Origin: Harmothoe impar
Lineage: Eukaryota > Annelida > Polychaeta > Phyllodocida > Polynoidae
Length of the DNA: 64,000 nucleotides
Assembly (NCBI GenBank): GCA_947462335.1
Contig: OX381714.1
Coordinates: 35,922,025-35,986,024, forward strand
Direction of reading: 5' to 3'
Shown: positions 43,510 to 55,500 of the stretch, in pieces
How positions within the stretch are numbered: the stretch's first letter is position 1
Layout: every line of letters starts with the position of its first letter
Made by a program: the position numbers and the translations under genes
Notes under the pieces: model-generated
What the model was told of the DNA's origin: nothing
The model's database searches: none
The model's input: only the letters and a program-made list of their open reading frames with translations

Positions 43510-44905
43510 GAGTCAGTGGCCCCATGTTGATAATTATACCGATAGTACACATTGTATTTGTTATTGACAGTTGAGTTACAGCATTAAAGTAAATTAAATT
43601 AAATAGTCACCATTTTTTAATCATATCTATGTGCGCAGTACTTTTATAAACCAAAGAAAGATGCACGTTGCACCTTTTATATATTGATGCACCTGCCTAG
43701 AGTTTATGTCTACCACAACTATAAGTATATTTCCGTCTTACACCCAGGGCACCTGCCATTAGTACCAGCACAGAGTGATAGTGAATGATGAGCAAGGAGA
43801 TAATAATGTCAAAACCACATCCTGACCCCCCCCCCCCCAAAAAAAAAGGGGGGGGGGGCAATTAAAGAAATAAATAAAAAATGAAGAAAAAAAGTGAAGA
43901 AAAAAAGGGGTCTCAGCAACTTATGAGAGATGGCGTTTACGCCTCTCTCCATCCATATGTAATGACATAGTGTGGCAGAACCCCAGGGACTCTGTAACAT
44001 GACCGATCACACACACAAACCCACCCCATAAATCACACACATCTTCACAGATGGTGGGCAATATAGAACTCAGTTTATTGAAATCCAAAGCTGCGGTTGG
44101 ACTCCTCGCCTGTACCTCTATTTCAAGAGGCGACAACTGCGGCGTGGTGGGCTGGAAATAATTGCATGGAGGCTGCCATATTGGTGATGGGTCGCAGGGT
44201 GGGGGTGGAAAGTGATACTGTACCGTTTGAATATGGATTACTTACAGTGGAGATATACAACGTAACCTTAAGTGTCGAGTAGACCAACATTTGAAGGGAG
44301 AGTGCCATGCCAGGATCTGTTCATAAGAAACTCATAATAGTATAGCTCGGAGGAACCTTTACAGACTATACCAATAACACAGACGATGATATTGATTCTA
44401 TAAATATAATTGTTTTAGTTATTGCTGAATGAGGGCTAAAATATAGAAACCTCTCATAAACACTTTTTCCAACACAGTACGGCATTGGTTTCCTTTATAA
44501 AATATGCAATTGAGTTTTATTAATGGACTCTCAGTGTACACAATGTGATTTTGGCGCTTTATGCTTTGTTTGGACTCCATTATTCATATCGTTTACCACC
44601 GACATGTCTTCACAAAACAACCAACCGTGATGATATACTTTTAGAGTCTCTGAGAGTCTCAAGTTGTACCATTTCCTTTGGCGCAGACGACAATTGTCCG
44701 AGTGCTATTCTCAGTCTGGAAGCAGGTTTCACGCTGTGAACACGCGGCCCCTGCTGTGTAAATTGAACATCCTTTTACAAATTAACCTCCGTGTTTGTTT
44801 ACATAGGACCCCACAGATTCACCCTCGGGACATGAAACCTGTTATTCCTTGACGTAAATCATGTGTTGTGAGATGTGGTTCAGTAACCAATATATTATTA
44901 TTTAT
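43510..44905. other. Unassigned sequence with C/A and G runs
   Basis: A C-run, A-run and G-run are joined at 43828-43859. Short frames without domains. No gene was recognised. Confidence 0.3.
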
Positions 44906-45144
44906 CCCTATAAGGACCGCATATTTTGTTAATGAAGTATGTCCTTCGTCGTCATGGTGCATGAATGCAGCCCTGGTGAGTAACTCACCAGGGCTGCATT
45001 CCGGCATCATGCCGACCCTATGGGGTTGATTTACTCCCGAAGGCTCGTCTTGATGAATGAGTGCAGTCCTGGCGAGTCTACTAGTTCATGCATTATGACG
45101 ACCAATGACAAATCACATCAACGCAGTATGCGGTCCTTAAAGGG
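44906..45144. mobile_element. piggyBac-like TTAA MITE, copy 9
   Basis: Begins CCCTATAAGGACCGCATATT after TTAT and ends GGTCCTTAAAGGG before TTAA. The inverted motif CCCTGGTGAGTAACTCACCAGGG is a long perfect hairpin (arms GCAGCCCTGGTGAGT). Confidence 0.8.
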
Positions 45145-45148
45145 TTAA

Positions 45149-45791
45149 AAGGCTACGCCTGGGGCATAGGAGACACGTGAAGGCAGTGGACATATTTCAA
45201 CGGTATAGCGATGCAGACGTGCTGCCATAATAGTGTCATTAACATTTTTCGTTAATATTTCACCGTTATGATTTATGTTTACCATCCTTCAACTGAGGTA
45301 CCTTTTTCAATAGGATTTCCTACCTCTGTAAGTTGTGTCAACAAAACGACAAGGATGTGCATATTGTAACTGCGTTGTCTCATTGGTTAGATAATAAGGA
45401 TACAGTTATTTTAAGCCGAATATCGTGGAGCGTAGCAAATATCCGTATACATGTAGCCTATACAAAATTTGTGTTTTGATTTCAGCATATTATTATCTCT
45501 GCTTGGCGTATAGTCAAGGCGGGATACTAGTATGGAGGAAGGTCATAAATTGGCGATTGGATGGCCAAAATGCTGGTGGCTAATCCTTAGAATAATTATA
45601 CATAATTGCATCATCGACTTACAGACAGACTTGAAATCTGAATTGATTTAAATGGAGGACCAATGGAAAAGCAATTTTGGGCATGTAATACATTCCCTAA
45701 TCCAACAGCAGGAATTAATTGGCTCTCTGCTAAAGCCGAACACCAGGCACATTGCCAGACGTTTAGTTACTAGTATACCTGTAGAGCATAA
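45149..45791. other. Unassigned sequence
   Basis: No gene or repeat was recognised. Confidence 0.3.
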
Positions 45792-46004
45792 CCCTTTCAG
45801 AACGACATAGTGCCCGATAGTTCTTCAGTGTGCTATGGCCGTGGTCGGCATGATGCATGAATGCAGCATTGGGGAGTAGAACAATCCTGCATGGTCAGCA
45901 TGATGCTTTAATGCAGCACTGGCGATTAGCTAGCAATGGTTGCATTCATACATCAAGACGGCAAAGAATACGGCACATTAAAGCATTATGCGGCAGTTAA
46001 ATGG
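45792..46004. mobile_element. piggyBac-like TTAA MITE, copy 10
   Basis: Flanks ATAA and TTAT, one substitution from TTAA on each side. Left end CCCTTTCAGAACGACATAGT. Internal GGTCGGCATGATGCATGAAT block present. Confidence 0.7.
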
Positions 46005-46425
46005 TTATCTAAGCATCTAGCAGAACCAGACAGTGTGGTAGAGGTCTGTCTGAGCAGGCTACCAGACTCTGGAGGAAAAAGACTAACCTGTGGTAGGACG
46101 ACCACCCCATGAGAACATGTAATCACATGGAAACCGAGCGGAACCCACCACCCTGGAGGAGGCTAGAGGGCAGAGATGGGGATATCCCTCCAGGGTTATG
46201 TTTCTGTTTCTGCTATATAGCATAGAGGATGGAGGTTTCAGCGCGGGGAGTAGGGGTTAATATAGGCTGAGAATAATTTTCTTCCTCCCTATACTCGAAA
46301 ATCAGAGACTAGAACAACGATGATTATGAGCCAAAAAAAAGTCTCCCACGAAGCAGGAGGGCAGAGTCATCGCCCCCACCCCCACTTCCCCCCCCCCCCA
46401 AAAAAAAAAAGAAGAAATGTTGGAC
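46005..46425. other. Unassigned sequence with C/A run
   Basis: Two CCTGGAGG/CCTCCAGG motifs lie near 46093-46197. A C-run and A-run are joined at 46388-46410. Confidence 0.3.
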
Positions 46426-46470
46426 ATACATGTATACTATTTAAAAAGAATTTAAATAGTATACATGTAT
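46426..46470. repeat. Perfect 20 bp hairpin, 5 nt loop
   Basis: ATACATGTATACTATTTAAA and its exact reverse complement flank AAGAA. It is AT-rich and could extrude as a cruciform. No following U-tract or gene gives it a clear job. Confidence 0.9.
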
Positions 46471-47167
46471 ATATTAGTAATACTAATCAGCTGCTAATGA
46501 AAATTATGCATTCGTGTAGAAGGCACTTTGTACTTACATGATGTAAATGCCATTTACCTACAAACTGACCTTAAAATCCATCAAATCCTGTCAATAATTA
46601 ATGTCCTTGGGGGCTAAACCCCGGGGCTAAACCCCTTCTGGCTTTCTCAGCGCGCACTCAGAATCACGCTATGTCTATGGCAGAACGCCATTCAGTTCAG
46701 CCCCCCCCCCCTCAATTCAAGTTGCTTCCGATACCCCTGCCGTGCCCTCCACCCACGCATATTATCTTTATAAGTTTGTCTGTGTCATGCAATTTCCGTC
46801 ATTTCTATCATTTTCTATGCGTTCTGTACGTCAGCATGCATACAGGCGTGAGCGTTACTTTTCGTCCAATCAACGTCAGGCAGGAAAGGCCAGCGAACTC
46901 TATACCATAGAACTCTTTGCACCTTTATACCTAGCATTGCGATGGACTGATGGACACCTATGACGACATGCCCTCCCACTGTTTTCTCATCAAGGCAACA
47001 TGCAGTGCCGTAGCCCCATTCTAAGTCGCCCACTCTCCGAGTCGTCCACAGAATGTGTCGTTTGTATTGCATTTTGGCAATATAGTGGCTCTCAGAGCTG
47101 GGATTCTAATCATTCTTGCAGTTGCGCCTCATCATACATTTTGTAGCTGCCAGCATCGCTACCGGTA
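46471..47167. other. Unassigned sequence
   Basis: A small tandem GGGGCTAAACCCC repeat lies near 46610-46636. Short frames without domains. Confidence 0.3.
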
Positions 47168-47503
47168 CCCTATAAGGGCCGCATAAGGATTTCATAGTCG
47201 TCATGATACAAGAATGCAGTCCTGACAAGAAATTGACCTGCTCGTATCTAGGATAATGTTCTTCACGGCAAGTACTAATAACTCGCCAGTGCTGTATTTA
47301 TACATCGATCATGCCGGCTCACCGGGTTATATAAATCCCTTAGAATTGTCATGATGCATGAGTGAAGACCTAGCGAGTAGAGCTCTGGCGAGTAGAGCTC
47401 TGGCGAGTAGAGCTCTGGCGAGTAGACTCACCATGGCTGCACTCATGCATCATGACGACTAAGAGCATATAGCACTTAAGGCACAATGCGGCCTTTAAAG
47501 GGG
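47168..47503. mobile_element. piggyBac-like TTAA MITE, copy 11, with internal tandem expansion
   Basis: The longest copy (about 336 bp). The left end CCCTATAAGGGCCGCATAAG and right end ATGCGGCCTTTAAAGGGG lack intact TTAA flanks (GGTA and TAGC). Between about 47373 and 47430 the 15-mer GCGAGTAGAGCTCTG is repeated in tandem three times. Confidence 0.7.
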
Positions 47504-47618
47504 TAGCTACAGTATCTTCTCCACCCCCCCCCCCCCCCCCCACACACACACTGTACCTGACAGGGGGTGACCTGAGGGGTGAACAGGATCGTCCAGCCCC
47601 CTGTAATTAGCGTGACGC

Positions 47619-47632
47619 CCACTAGGGGGCAT
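47619..47632 (+). promoter_or_regulatory. CTCF-like motif
   Basis: CCACTAGGGGGCAT is an excellent CTCF-core match, in the same orientation as the sites at 10002 and 40842. Confidence 0.38.
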
Positions 47633-49860
47633 GAGGGGTATGTCACACTCCGAGTGTCGCACCACCTGGCCGAGGTCCCGCCAACTACAGAGTGACATCC
47701 GGAAGTGAACGGTAAAGGAGGAAGGTATAACCAGTGATGTAGACAGTGGTGGGACAAGAGAGGGAAGAGTGAAGTCATAGTTTCATTCAAATTTAATCCC
47801 AAATTGGGAAAGAAATAATATTTGAATGACAAGGGTCTATTTCTGTTGGCTCATAAAGGGGTAGCTTATAGGCCGAATATTGTATGCTAAAACGTATTGA
47901 ACTTCAGATATTATTATATTTTGTTTTTATTCCAGAGTTGTCATTCTTTCACATTTATCTATATAGCCGAAGATGAAACCAAAACAATGGCATATGGAAA
48001 TCTCAGGTAAAAGGCTGAGGATGTGAATGGTCTTACTTAGTGCATTGCATGTCAAACTACCTGGTACTACCAATGCAATGTAATCAATCTGTAGGCCCCT
48101 AGCCAACTTCCAGGCCTTGAAGGAGGCTCTCATAATACATCACCAAGCATCTTTGGCCTTTTGTCCTTTCTTCCATAATACAAGTAGATAGGGTTACTAT
48201 GTGCTCAGATAGTGTCATTATAGGGATAGCCATAAAAGGTTCTTTTCATGTACACAGTATATACTAATTATATGTACAGGGCAGCTCCTATTAAAGGGCT
48301 GGAACCCATTGCTGTCTGAAACTGTATCCCATGTTGGACTGTTATCAATGGGGTGGGTACCCCCACATATCTCCACCTACCTGTTTGCACCTGTCTCATA
48401 CTAAGGATTGGGGTGTAGGTTGGCTTGGGAGCAGGAGCTATGTTCACATCAAACACTGTAATTAAAGAAATGCAACACCATGCATTATAGAATGATACAT
48501 TTGGTTTGGTGTAAAGGCTTTCCTTCCTGGACGTACGTGTACACTCGATAACCCGGTACTTTCACCAAGCTTTTCACTGTAGGAAAATATGTCTCTGTGT
48601 TTTTATACTGGAGACTCTGGGATTCATCCAAATCAGAGCCTAATTGAAAAGATCCAAATGATATTTCAACCCAAGGCAACCCACCGTGTGACCCCCCCCC
48701 CCCTCTGCTTCATATCCCTCAGTCGGCCCCTGAATAGGGCCTCATAGTTTTCTCCACATTGGTTTGAAGCAGCTGCACAAATATGTCTATTAGCCAGAGA
48801 ATGCCCATGGGGGAAGAGTTCCCTTGACAAGGTATGCATGGTTTCTATTGCAGCAAATTAGAATATATGCGGGCTTGCTTTCAAATCATGTCATTTTTAA
48901 AAAGGCACTTGAAGGTATTTTGGGGAGGACAGGTCCAGATGCTATTAGGGGTGGTTATTGGAGAATGCTGTCTCTGAAGAATGCACTGACACCCTGACAG
49001 GTTTTTGAGATTTTTTTTCTGGGTGACAAAGTTCACTATAATATATCCTAGAACGTATCTTAAGCATCTACATTGTATAATAATAGGTATGATAAGTGAC
49101 ATGTTAACTAAAAAATTGCATAAGATTGCTGTATTATCAACATATTTGAACATGAAATTGTGCTGTTGTGGGATAAATGCATGTTATTTTAACTAATTTC
49201 ACAACCTAAATACCATTATTAGAGGTCCATACGGTGCTTTAGAATAGTATTTTATTGTAAATATCTGATGGTTCTCTTGATGTTCTTTGTATACTATTGG
49301 AAGATGGATGCTAGTGTATACATATAGCTCAATCTCCAAGTCTGAACTCAGAGAATTGGTAATGAGATGAGGTTGATCTTAAAGACTGAATCCCCCTTCT
49401 CACACACGGCAGATGTGATTCCTTAAGGGACCATAGCAGGAAGGCTATTCATGTTTTGGCCTGACTTTGTGTTAGTAGTAGAAAGAGAGCGAGACAGAAG
49501 GAGACTTTCATACAAAACACCAGATTGTTACTTTAACCCCAGACATCGACAGTCCAATCGATACTCCATTCCATTCCCTTTTTATTGGATTTTCTCTCCA
49601 TGTGCATGAATAACTCTATATCATATTGTGATCAAATACAGTTTAAACATGATTATACTGTATTCTCAAGACTCAAACTTGTGAGGGATGACTGCCATGT
49701 TAGGCCTGCCTATTATGCTTACTTCATGTCCTGTTATATTCATGAGAACCTTCTGCATATTATTTTAAACCAGTGTTTTTTTACAAGTCGAGTTGTGATT
49801 TTATATGATGTGTACTATGGCATTTTAGAGAACCTTATATCCCAGAGAATACTTTGGTCA
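47633..49860. other. Unassigned sequence
   Basis: A C-run at about 48691-48702 is the only notable feature. No gene, RNA or repeat was recognised. Confidence 0.3.
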
Positions 49861-49955
49861 AGGGAAGGAGAGGTCACCCCTGAAAATGGTATGTCCAAAA
49901 GAATATTTTTTGTCAGGTGAAAGGGAAGGAGAGGTTAGCCCTGAAATGGTACACC
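49861..49955. repeat. Imperfect tandem duplication, ~60 bp
   Basis: AGGGAAGGAGAGGTCACCCC..AAATGGTA recurs about 60 bp later as AGGGAAGGAGAGGTTAGCCC..AAATGGTA. Confidence 0.7.
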
Positions 49956-52540
49956 CTTGAGATTGACCAAAAACACGATGGCGTGTTGGGGCCATCTTGG
50001 GGGAATGGGAAAACAGTCTGAGATCTGTCCAGTCTACGTTCCTAAATCTGACCTGGTTCAGGCACTGTCTGTGAGGAACCCTGCATTTAGACCCACCCAC
50101 TGCCCCCTTCCCGACATTGCCAATCATGTTGACACTTGCATAGTGCATCTTTACTGCCAACTAGGAGAATTGTATCAGTCTAGCAAAAACATTCTGTGCC
50201 TGGTCCCCATTTAACATTTCCGAGAAACGTTCAATGAAATTCAACCATGTGCAAGAGAGGTATTATATGGCTATAAGGATAAGAATACTACAGAATTAGC
50301 AATCTCTACATGGATACCCTCATACTATTTCTACGAAACTCTTACTACATGTATTGCACTTTAATAACAATTCATAATTATGATGAATTATCTTGTCGCA
50401 AGATGCCTCACAAATATCATCATGTCAATGGACAACGAACACATTCCAAAAGAGTGATGTAGAATTTGACCCTAGTACATTATTGGGTAAGTGGTTGGGT
50501 TCCAAACATTGGAACAGCGGTGGCTACCTCTTTACAGTTGTTTTATTTTCCAGCCACATGTGAAACAGAAAAAAAGCACGTGCTGTCTCTTGTACCCATA
50601 CAAGTCAACATCTGACATAAATGACTTTCGCAGTTGTAAGACGACGTGAAAGATTTGTCTGGGGTTAAAGCGATCCCATACGGACTTAGTCTAAATAGAC
50701 TGAGCCAAAAAAAAGATCCTATTTTCAGATTCTTAAAAGCTTCAAAGAGGGGCATGTAACGTTTTTATTTCTTGTAAATTCGGCTTTTGCCAACTTCATG
50801 TTTATCCTATCAAAGCGCCCTTGCTTCCTACCAAAGACTATCCACACAATTGGAATATAAGTTTGTTTTGATTTCTGACAATCGACCCTGATGACCTCCT
50901 CTCGCACATAACATAGGTTTCCAGGGTAATCTAAATAAAATCTTCACAGGTCTGTTCACAGCGGATTGTCCCATTCACTTAGATACAAAGGGAAGAGGTT
51001 TAGTGTGATAACAGGTCGCACATAAAGGGACTTAGACCAGCTTCTCATACTTAACACAAGGTAACGCATTTCTAACTGTAAAGTGTTTTTTCTCGTCTAT
51101 AGTGTGTAACTTATAGTGGGACACTAAAATAATGATGCCACATCAATATGATACTAAAATACAGATGCCCTTACAAAGAGGTAGTATTTTAGACACATAT
51201 ATTATAGACTGAAACGAGTCTGAATCAGTCTGACATTTGTATTCTGCAATTTAAATGCTTTAAAGGGATTTCACATAGGGTCAATACCTTTATTGAATTG
51301 TAAAACTGGGTTGGGAGACCTTAGGGTACTCTGCCTCCTAAACTAACGGTAATTCATCCTTTATACCCTTTATACAGAGGTTAATCCCTCTCGATCCCAC
51401 ACCCTGAAGGCTGTCTGAGGAATTAAATATGGGACTGTGTCTACACTGCGGCTTTGTGTAAACTGGTCTCAATAAATTGGGTTTCTGTTGGGTGCCACTT
51501 AAGGGTTTGAGCAGGCTGGAGGTGGCTATACCATATAAAGGCCTACCGTGGATGCACGACGTCCATGGTTAAACTTTGGGACTCTATAGGCGGAAGGAAT
51601 TGTCATTTGCAGTAGTCTTTGAAATAGTATTGTTAAATATATATGTAAGTACTTCTTTGGAATTGTAATGGACAGGTACAACATAGCAAAGCTTGGTCAA
51701 AGTCCTGAAGATACCAGCTGAGGTATAGGGAAAGGATAGAGAGAGTGTGTGTGAGTGCGAAAGAGAAAAAACTGGCTAGAGCTTGGGAGAAAAAGACAAA
51801 AGATGGGGTGAGTGAGTGACTTTCACATAGTAGCTTAAGTGGAAAAGCCCAACAAAGTGCATGTCATACATAAATGCTTAGAGATCAATGACAAGGGAGT
51901 CAAAACCCAGCAGACAGCTTGTAACCGTATAATGTTGAGAAGCTTTTGAGACCATAGTATATATGATAATATAATAGCAAATGGGAAAAGATAGCAGGAG
52001 CTACAAAAAGGCGATGGGAAAGGTAAATAGGGTAGACCTGTGTGTGTAGTTATGTATACCTGTCATTTCACAAATAATCACTTCAGCCCAGGCGTCATGT
52101 TGTTGGCCATGTCAGGTAAATTGATCCTAGTTGTTTTTCTTATCACCCCCATCTGTTGACCTATAGCAATACGAGAATGGCAAGAGTGTATAGTAGTAGA
52201 GTAAATATGTAACAATTTCATCAGGTATTTGGCACCTCTGGCAGAAAACACGAAAAGTTGTACACAGGGCCTTCACATAATACTGAACTCATATCAAAGA
52301 GGATACATGATTTTTGAAAAGTATTTCCACGTGAATATGTACATTAAACTCAAAAAGTATGAAAATGAAGAATAAACCCCAAAAATACCACATATGTTAA
52401 TTAGAAGGGCTTACATCTTATAATAGGGGTGAACTAGGGTAATATGATAATGCTGATTCCAAATCTGCTATCTGTATGATGGTATCTAGAAATGATCAAG
52501 GTCAAAATCAAGGTCAAAGGTCAGAAATCCACTAAACATC
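49956..52540. other. Unassigned sequence
   Basis: About 2.6 kb of apparently unique AT-rich DNA. No supported gene or repeat. It could be intron. Confidence 0.3.
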
Positions 52541-52541
52541 A

Positions 52542-52583
52542 ATACATGTATAAGAAAACACTAACATGTATAAGAAAACACTA
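52542..52583. repeat. Tandem 22 bp duplication
   Basis: ACATGTATAAGAAAACACTA occurs twice in tandem. Confidence 0.9.
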
Positions 52584-52598
52584 GCATGGTCATCTGCT

Positions 52599-52680
52599 CT
52601 GTCTCTTTGTGTGTCTGCCTGTCTGTCTGTGTGTCTGTCTATGTGTCATTATATGTCTCGGTCTGTATGTCTGTCTCTTC
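52599..52680. repeat. (TGTC)n-type microsatellite, interrupted
   Basis: Repeated GTCT/GTGT tetramers with interruptions. Confidence 0.85.
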
Positions 52681-53150
52681 ACTAATAATAATACCTATAG
52701 TCAGTAGTGACTATACCGCCATATTTTGGCTCCCGTAGTCAGGAGACCATGCAACTTAGCCACATATTAGTCATTAGGATAGTCAGGAGTGACTATATTT
52801 GGATCACACAAATTGATGATGTCACAGGAATGTGTGCACAGGAAACAGTTAGGATTCAAAATTGAATGGTCAACTGACTTCAGTTAGGCACATCTTATTC
52901 ATCTAAATCACTCCTTTACACATTTCCCTGTGCATTGGATTGTGTGTTAATGTTGAGCATGCTTACATCATAGAACACATAGATTCTCAAGTTTAATGTA
53001 AATTAGCATGTGCTTTTGTCCAAATTCTGATCATGTAATTGTGGATCTCTAGCCATCCGGACTAGGATGTACAGAAGTTGACTGGATAAAGGGTCATAGT
53101 GTGCTAGGAATATGCCCCATCCTCATCTACCTCTTACAGTGGTGCTAGGA
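52681..53150. other. Unassigned sequence
   Basis: No gene or repeat was recognised. Confidence 0.3.
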
Positions 53151-53152
53151 CA

Positions 53153-53715
53153 GGTACCCCTGGACATCTATCCTTGGACATCTGGCCCCTGGACATCTAC
53201 CCCTTTTATCCCCTTGGACATCTATTCCCTGGAATGCCACCCCCTTGGACACCTAGCTCGTGGGGCATCCACCCCCTGGGGCATCCACCCCCTGGGACAC
53301 CTACCCCTAGAACATCTACCCCCTAGGACTTTTATTTCCTTGGACATCTATCCCCTGGACATTTACCCCATTACAACTTCTACCCCCTGGGACATCAACC
53401 TCCTAGGACATCTACCCACTTTACCCTCTAGGACTTATACCTGGGGACATCAACCCCCTGCACTTGCCCATATGGTAGAGTCATATTATGTGGAGGGGGT
53501 AGATTTCTCCAGGGGTAGAAGTCCTAGAGAGTAAAGGTTCAGGGGGTAGATGTGCAAGGGAGTGGATGTCCTGAGGGGTAGAAGCCCTGGGGGTAAAAGG
53601 CCAGAGGGGATTAAGTCCAAGGGGTAGAAGGCCAAAGGGGTAAAGGTCCTAGGGGGTAGATGCCCTAAGGAGTAGATGCTAGGCCCTGGGGTAGATTCCA
53701 AGGGGTAGACTCTAA
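53153..53715. repeat. Head-to-head minisatellite (inverted halves)
   Basis: From 53153 to about 53470 degenerate units of about 18-21 bp read CCCCTGGACATCTAC. From about 53494 to 53715 the same unit appears reversed (GGGGTAGAAGTCCTAG). The two halves form a large imperfect inverted repeat around about 53480. Both strands stay open for about 100-140 codons because the units rarely contain stops. The predicted peptides (repeats of P-L-D-I-Y-P) are repeat artefacts. Confidence 0.85.
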
Positions 53716-53785
53716 GTAGATCCTTTCCCCGACAGCCTTCCGGTGCACTCCAAAGTACTGTAATACTGCTTTGCCACACCCGACC

Positions 53786-54293
53786 TTGTCCTGCCTTGCT
53801 CTGCTCTACTCTATTTTACTCTACTCTGCCATATTCTGCCTTACTCTGCCTCTGCTCTATTCAACATGACAATGCTCGGCCTTACTCTACCTTACATTGC
53901 CTTACCCTGCACCACTCTACCTTGCACTGCCCTGCTCTTCTTTATATTACTATGCTTTGCCTTCCTCTGCCTTACCCTGCATTACTCTGCCTTGTTCTAC
54001 CCTGCTCTACTCTACATTACTCTGCTGCTCTGCCTTGCCTTGCCCTGCCATACTCTGCCTGACTTTATTCTACATTACTCTGCTCTGCCTTACTCTGCCC
54101 TGCTTTACATTACACTTCTCTGCCCTGCTTTGCCCTTCTCTGCTTTACATTACTTAGCTCTGCTTTACCCTGTCCTGCTCTGCCTTGCTCTACTCTACAT
54201 CATTGTGCTCTGCCTTGATCTGCCCTGCTCTACTCTACATTACTCTGCTCTGCTTTGCCCTGCCTTACTCTGCCTGGTTCTATTATACACAAC
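53786..54293. repeat. Degenerate CTCTG/CTTAC pentamer satellite
   Basis: About 500 bp of pyrimidine-rich units with a 5 bp rhythm (CTGCCTTACTCTGCC, CTCTACATTACTCTG). A 5 bp period without TAA, TAG or TGA leaves three plus-strand frames open at once (up to 180 codons of Leu/Tyr/Ser/Pro/Cys). This is a hallmark of repeat, not a gene. Confidence 0.85.
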
Positions 54294-55290
54294 TGGTTTG
54301 GTTAGTAAAAGCAGTAATGAATATATGCAAATTACCCCCTTGTTATGCATAGCCAAACATCTGTTTTTCACATGCAATAAATACATGTATGTTGGTTTCT
54401 ATCATTAGGATTATCCTTTGAATTTTATTCCATTCTAGAATAATTAATATATATTTTTAAAGAATTAAAAGTTAATTATTAACTTTATTTTTTCAATGTC
54501 GTTTTACATGTAGTTACATTAATAAAAATGAATGTATCCTCTTAGAATCGGGTTCAGCACGTCTTAAAACCCCTTTATACCAAATTTCATGCTTTCTGCC
54601 GGAAGTGCCAAACCATTTCACATATTTCTTGTACTATAGTAAAGAAGTCATCATTGGCTCGTAAATCTTTATCCAGCCAGAAGACAGTACCCTTTGCTAG
54701 GTTGCACCTGCAGTATGGCTGATAAGTGACCAATTATCGCCCAATTTCTATCAAATCTATCTGTGCAGAGATCAGAACTGTCTGAATGAGTGGCGGGTTC
54801 TCCCCTGAGGTGTCTTTAGTTCAGAAGTAGTAGCTAGACGTGGCAGTTTTCTAATGCAGATACTACCAAGGAGTCTAAATTCAAACATATTCTGAAATAT
54901 GACTTCCAGGGTCGAGTTTTCCGCAGAAAGGAACAAAAATGGAGATATACACACAGGGGTGGCCAACTGTCACACTGCCTCAAAGATGTGTGACAAAGGG
55001 TCTTGGAATTCGCCAGAACAGCTTTTGGTATTTGTAAATTATCAAGAGTTTCATAGAACTGAAATTCCTCAAATAATCCAGCTAGAACCAAAGCTATGAA
55101 TTCATTCTCCAACTTCACAAAAATGGCTATCATAACTATGACTTCCAGATTTTCAAAAAGAACATTGCAAAGGTTTTTAGAGCACTCCATCCATCCGTTA
55201 CCAATGACTTGAGAAATACATCATAATTACTAATAACATGATTTATTTTTTGGAATACAAGATCTCCTATGCTTAAGCACTGGAAGGCCG
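54294..55290. other. Unassigned sequence
   Basis: A pair of opposite-strand frames at 54834-55190 shows no domain. No gene was recognised. Confidence 0.3.
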
Positions 55291-55292
55291 TA

Positions 55293-55500
55293 TTCAATGC
55301 CCCCCCATTGAATACAATCGCGCTGTATTCAATGGGCTAAGAAAAGGTTGTTTTTCCTTCATCAAATGAAAAAATAAACACAAATGCCAACTACATTGAA
55401 ACTGCTCTGATGTATTTCACACGTGGGGGCTGAGGCGCATCCCACTCGGTCTGCGGCTTCGTTGGATACTGCCCCAGCCCCCACTCGTGAAATACAACAG
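55293..55500. repeat. Nested hairpins, GTATTCAATG and TGTATTTCAC families
   Basis: GTATTCAATG, C-run, CATTGAATAC forms a perfect 10 bp-arm hairpin near 55292-55317. TGTATTTCACACGTGGGGGC (55411 onward) is mirrored by GCCCCCACTCGTGAAATACA ending at 55497. The 87 bp unit may be a small foldback element. Confidence 0.6.

Noticed and set aside
53112..53779. Proline-rich repeat proteins on both strands
   Set aside because: They are translations of a minisatellite in its two orientations.
53796..54408. Open frames of 86-180 codons
   Set aside because: Three frames overlap on one strand inside a 5 bp-period satellite. Composition is repeat-driven, not coding.
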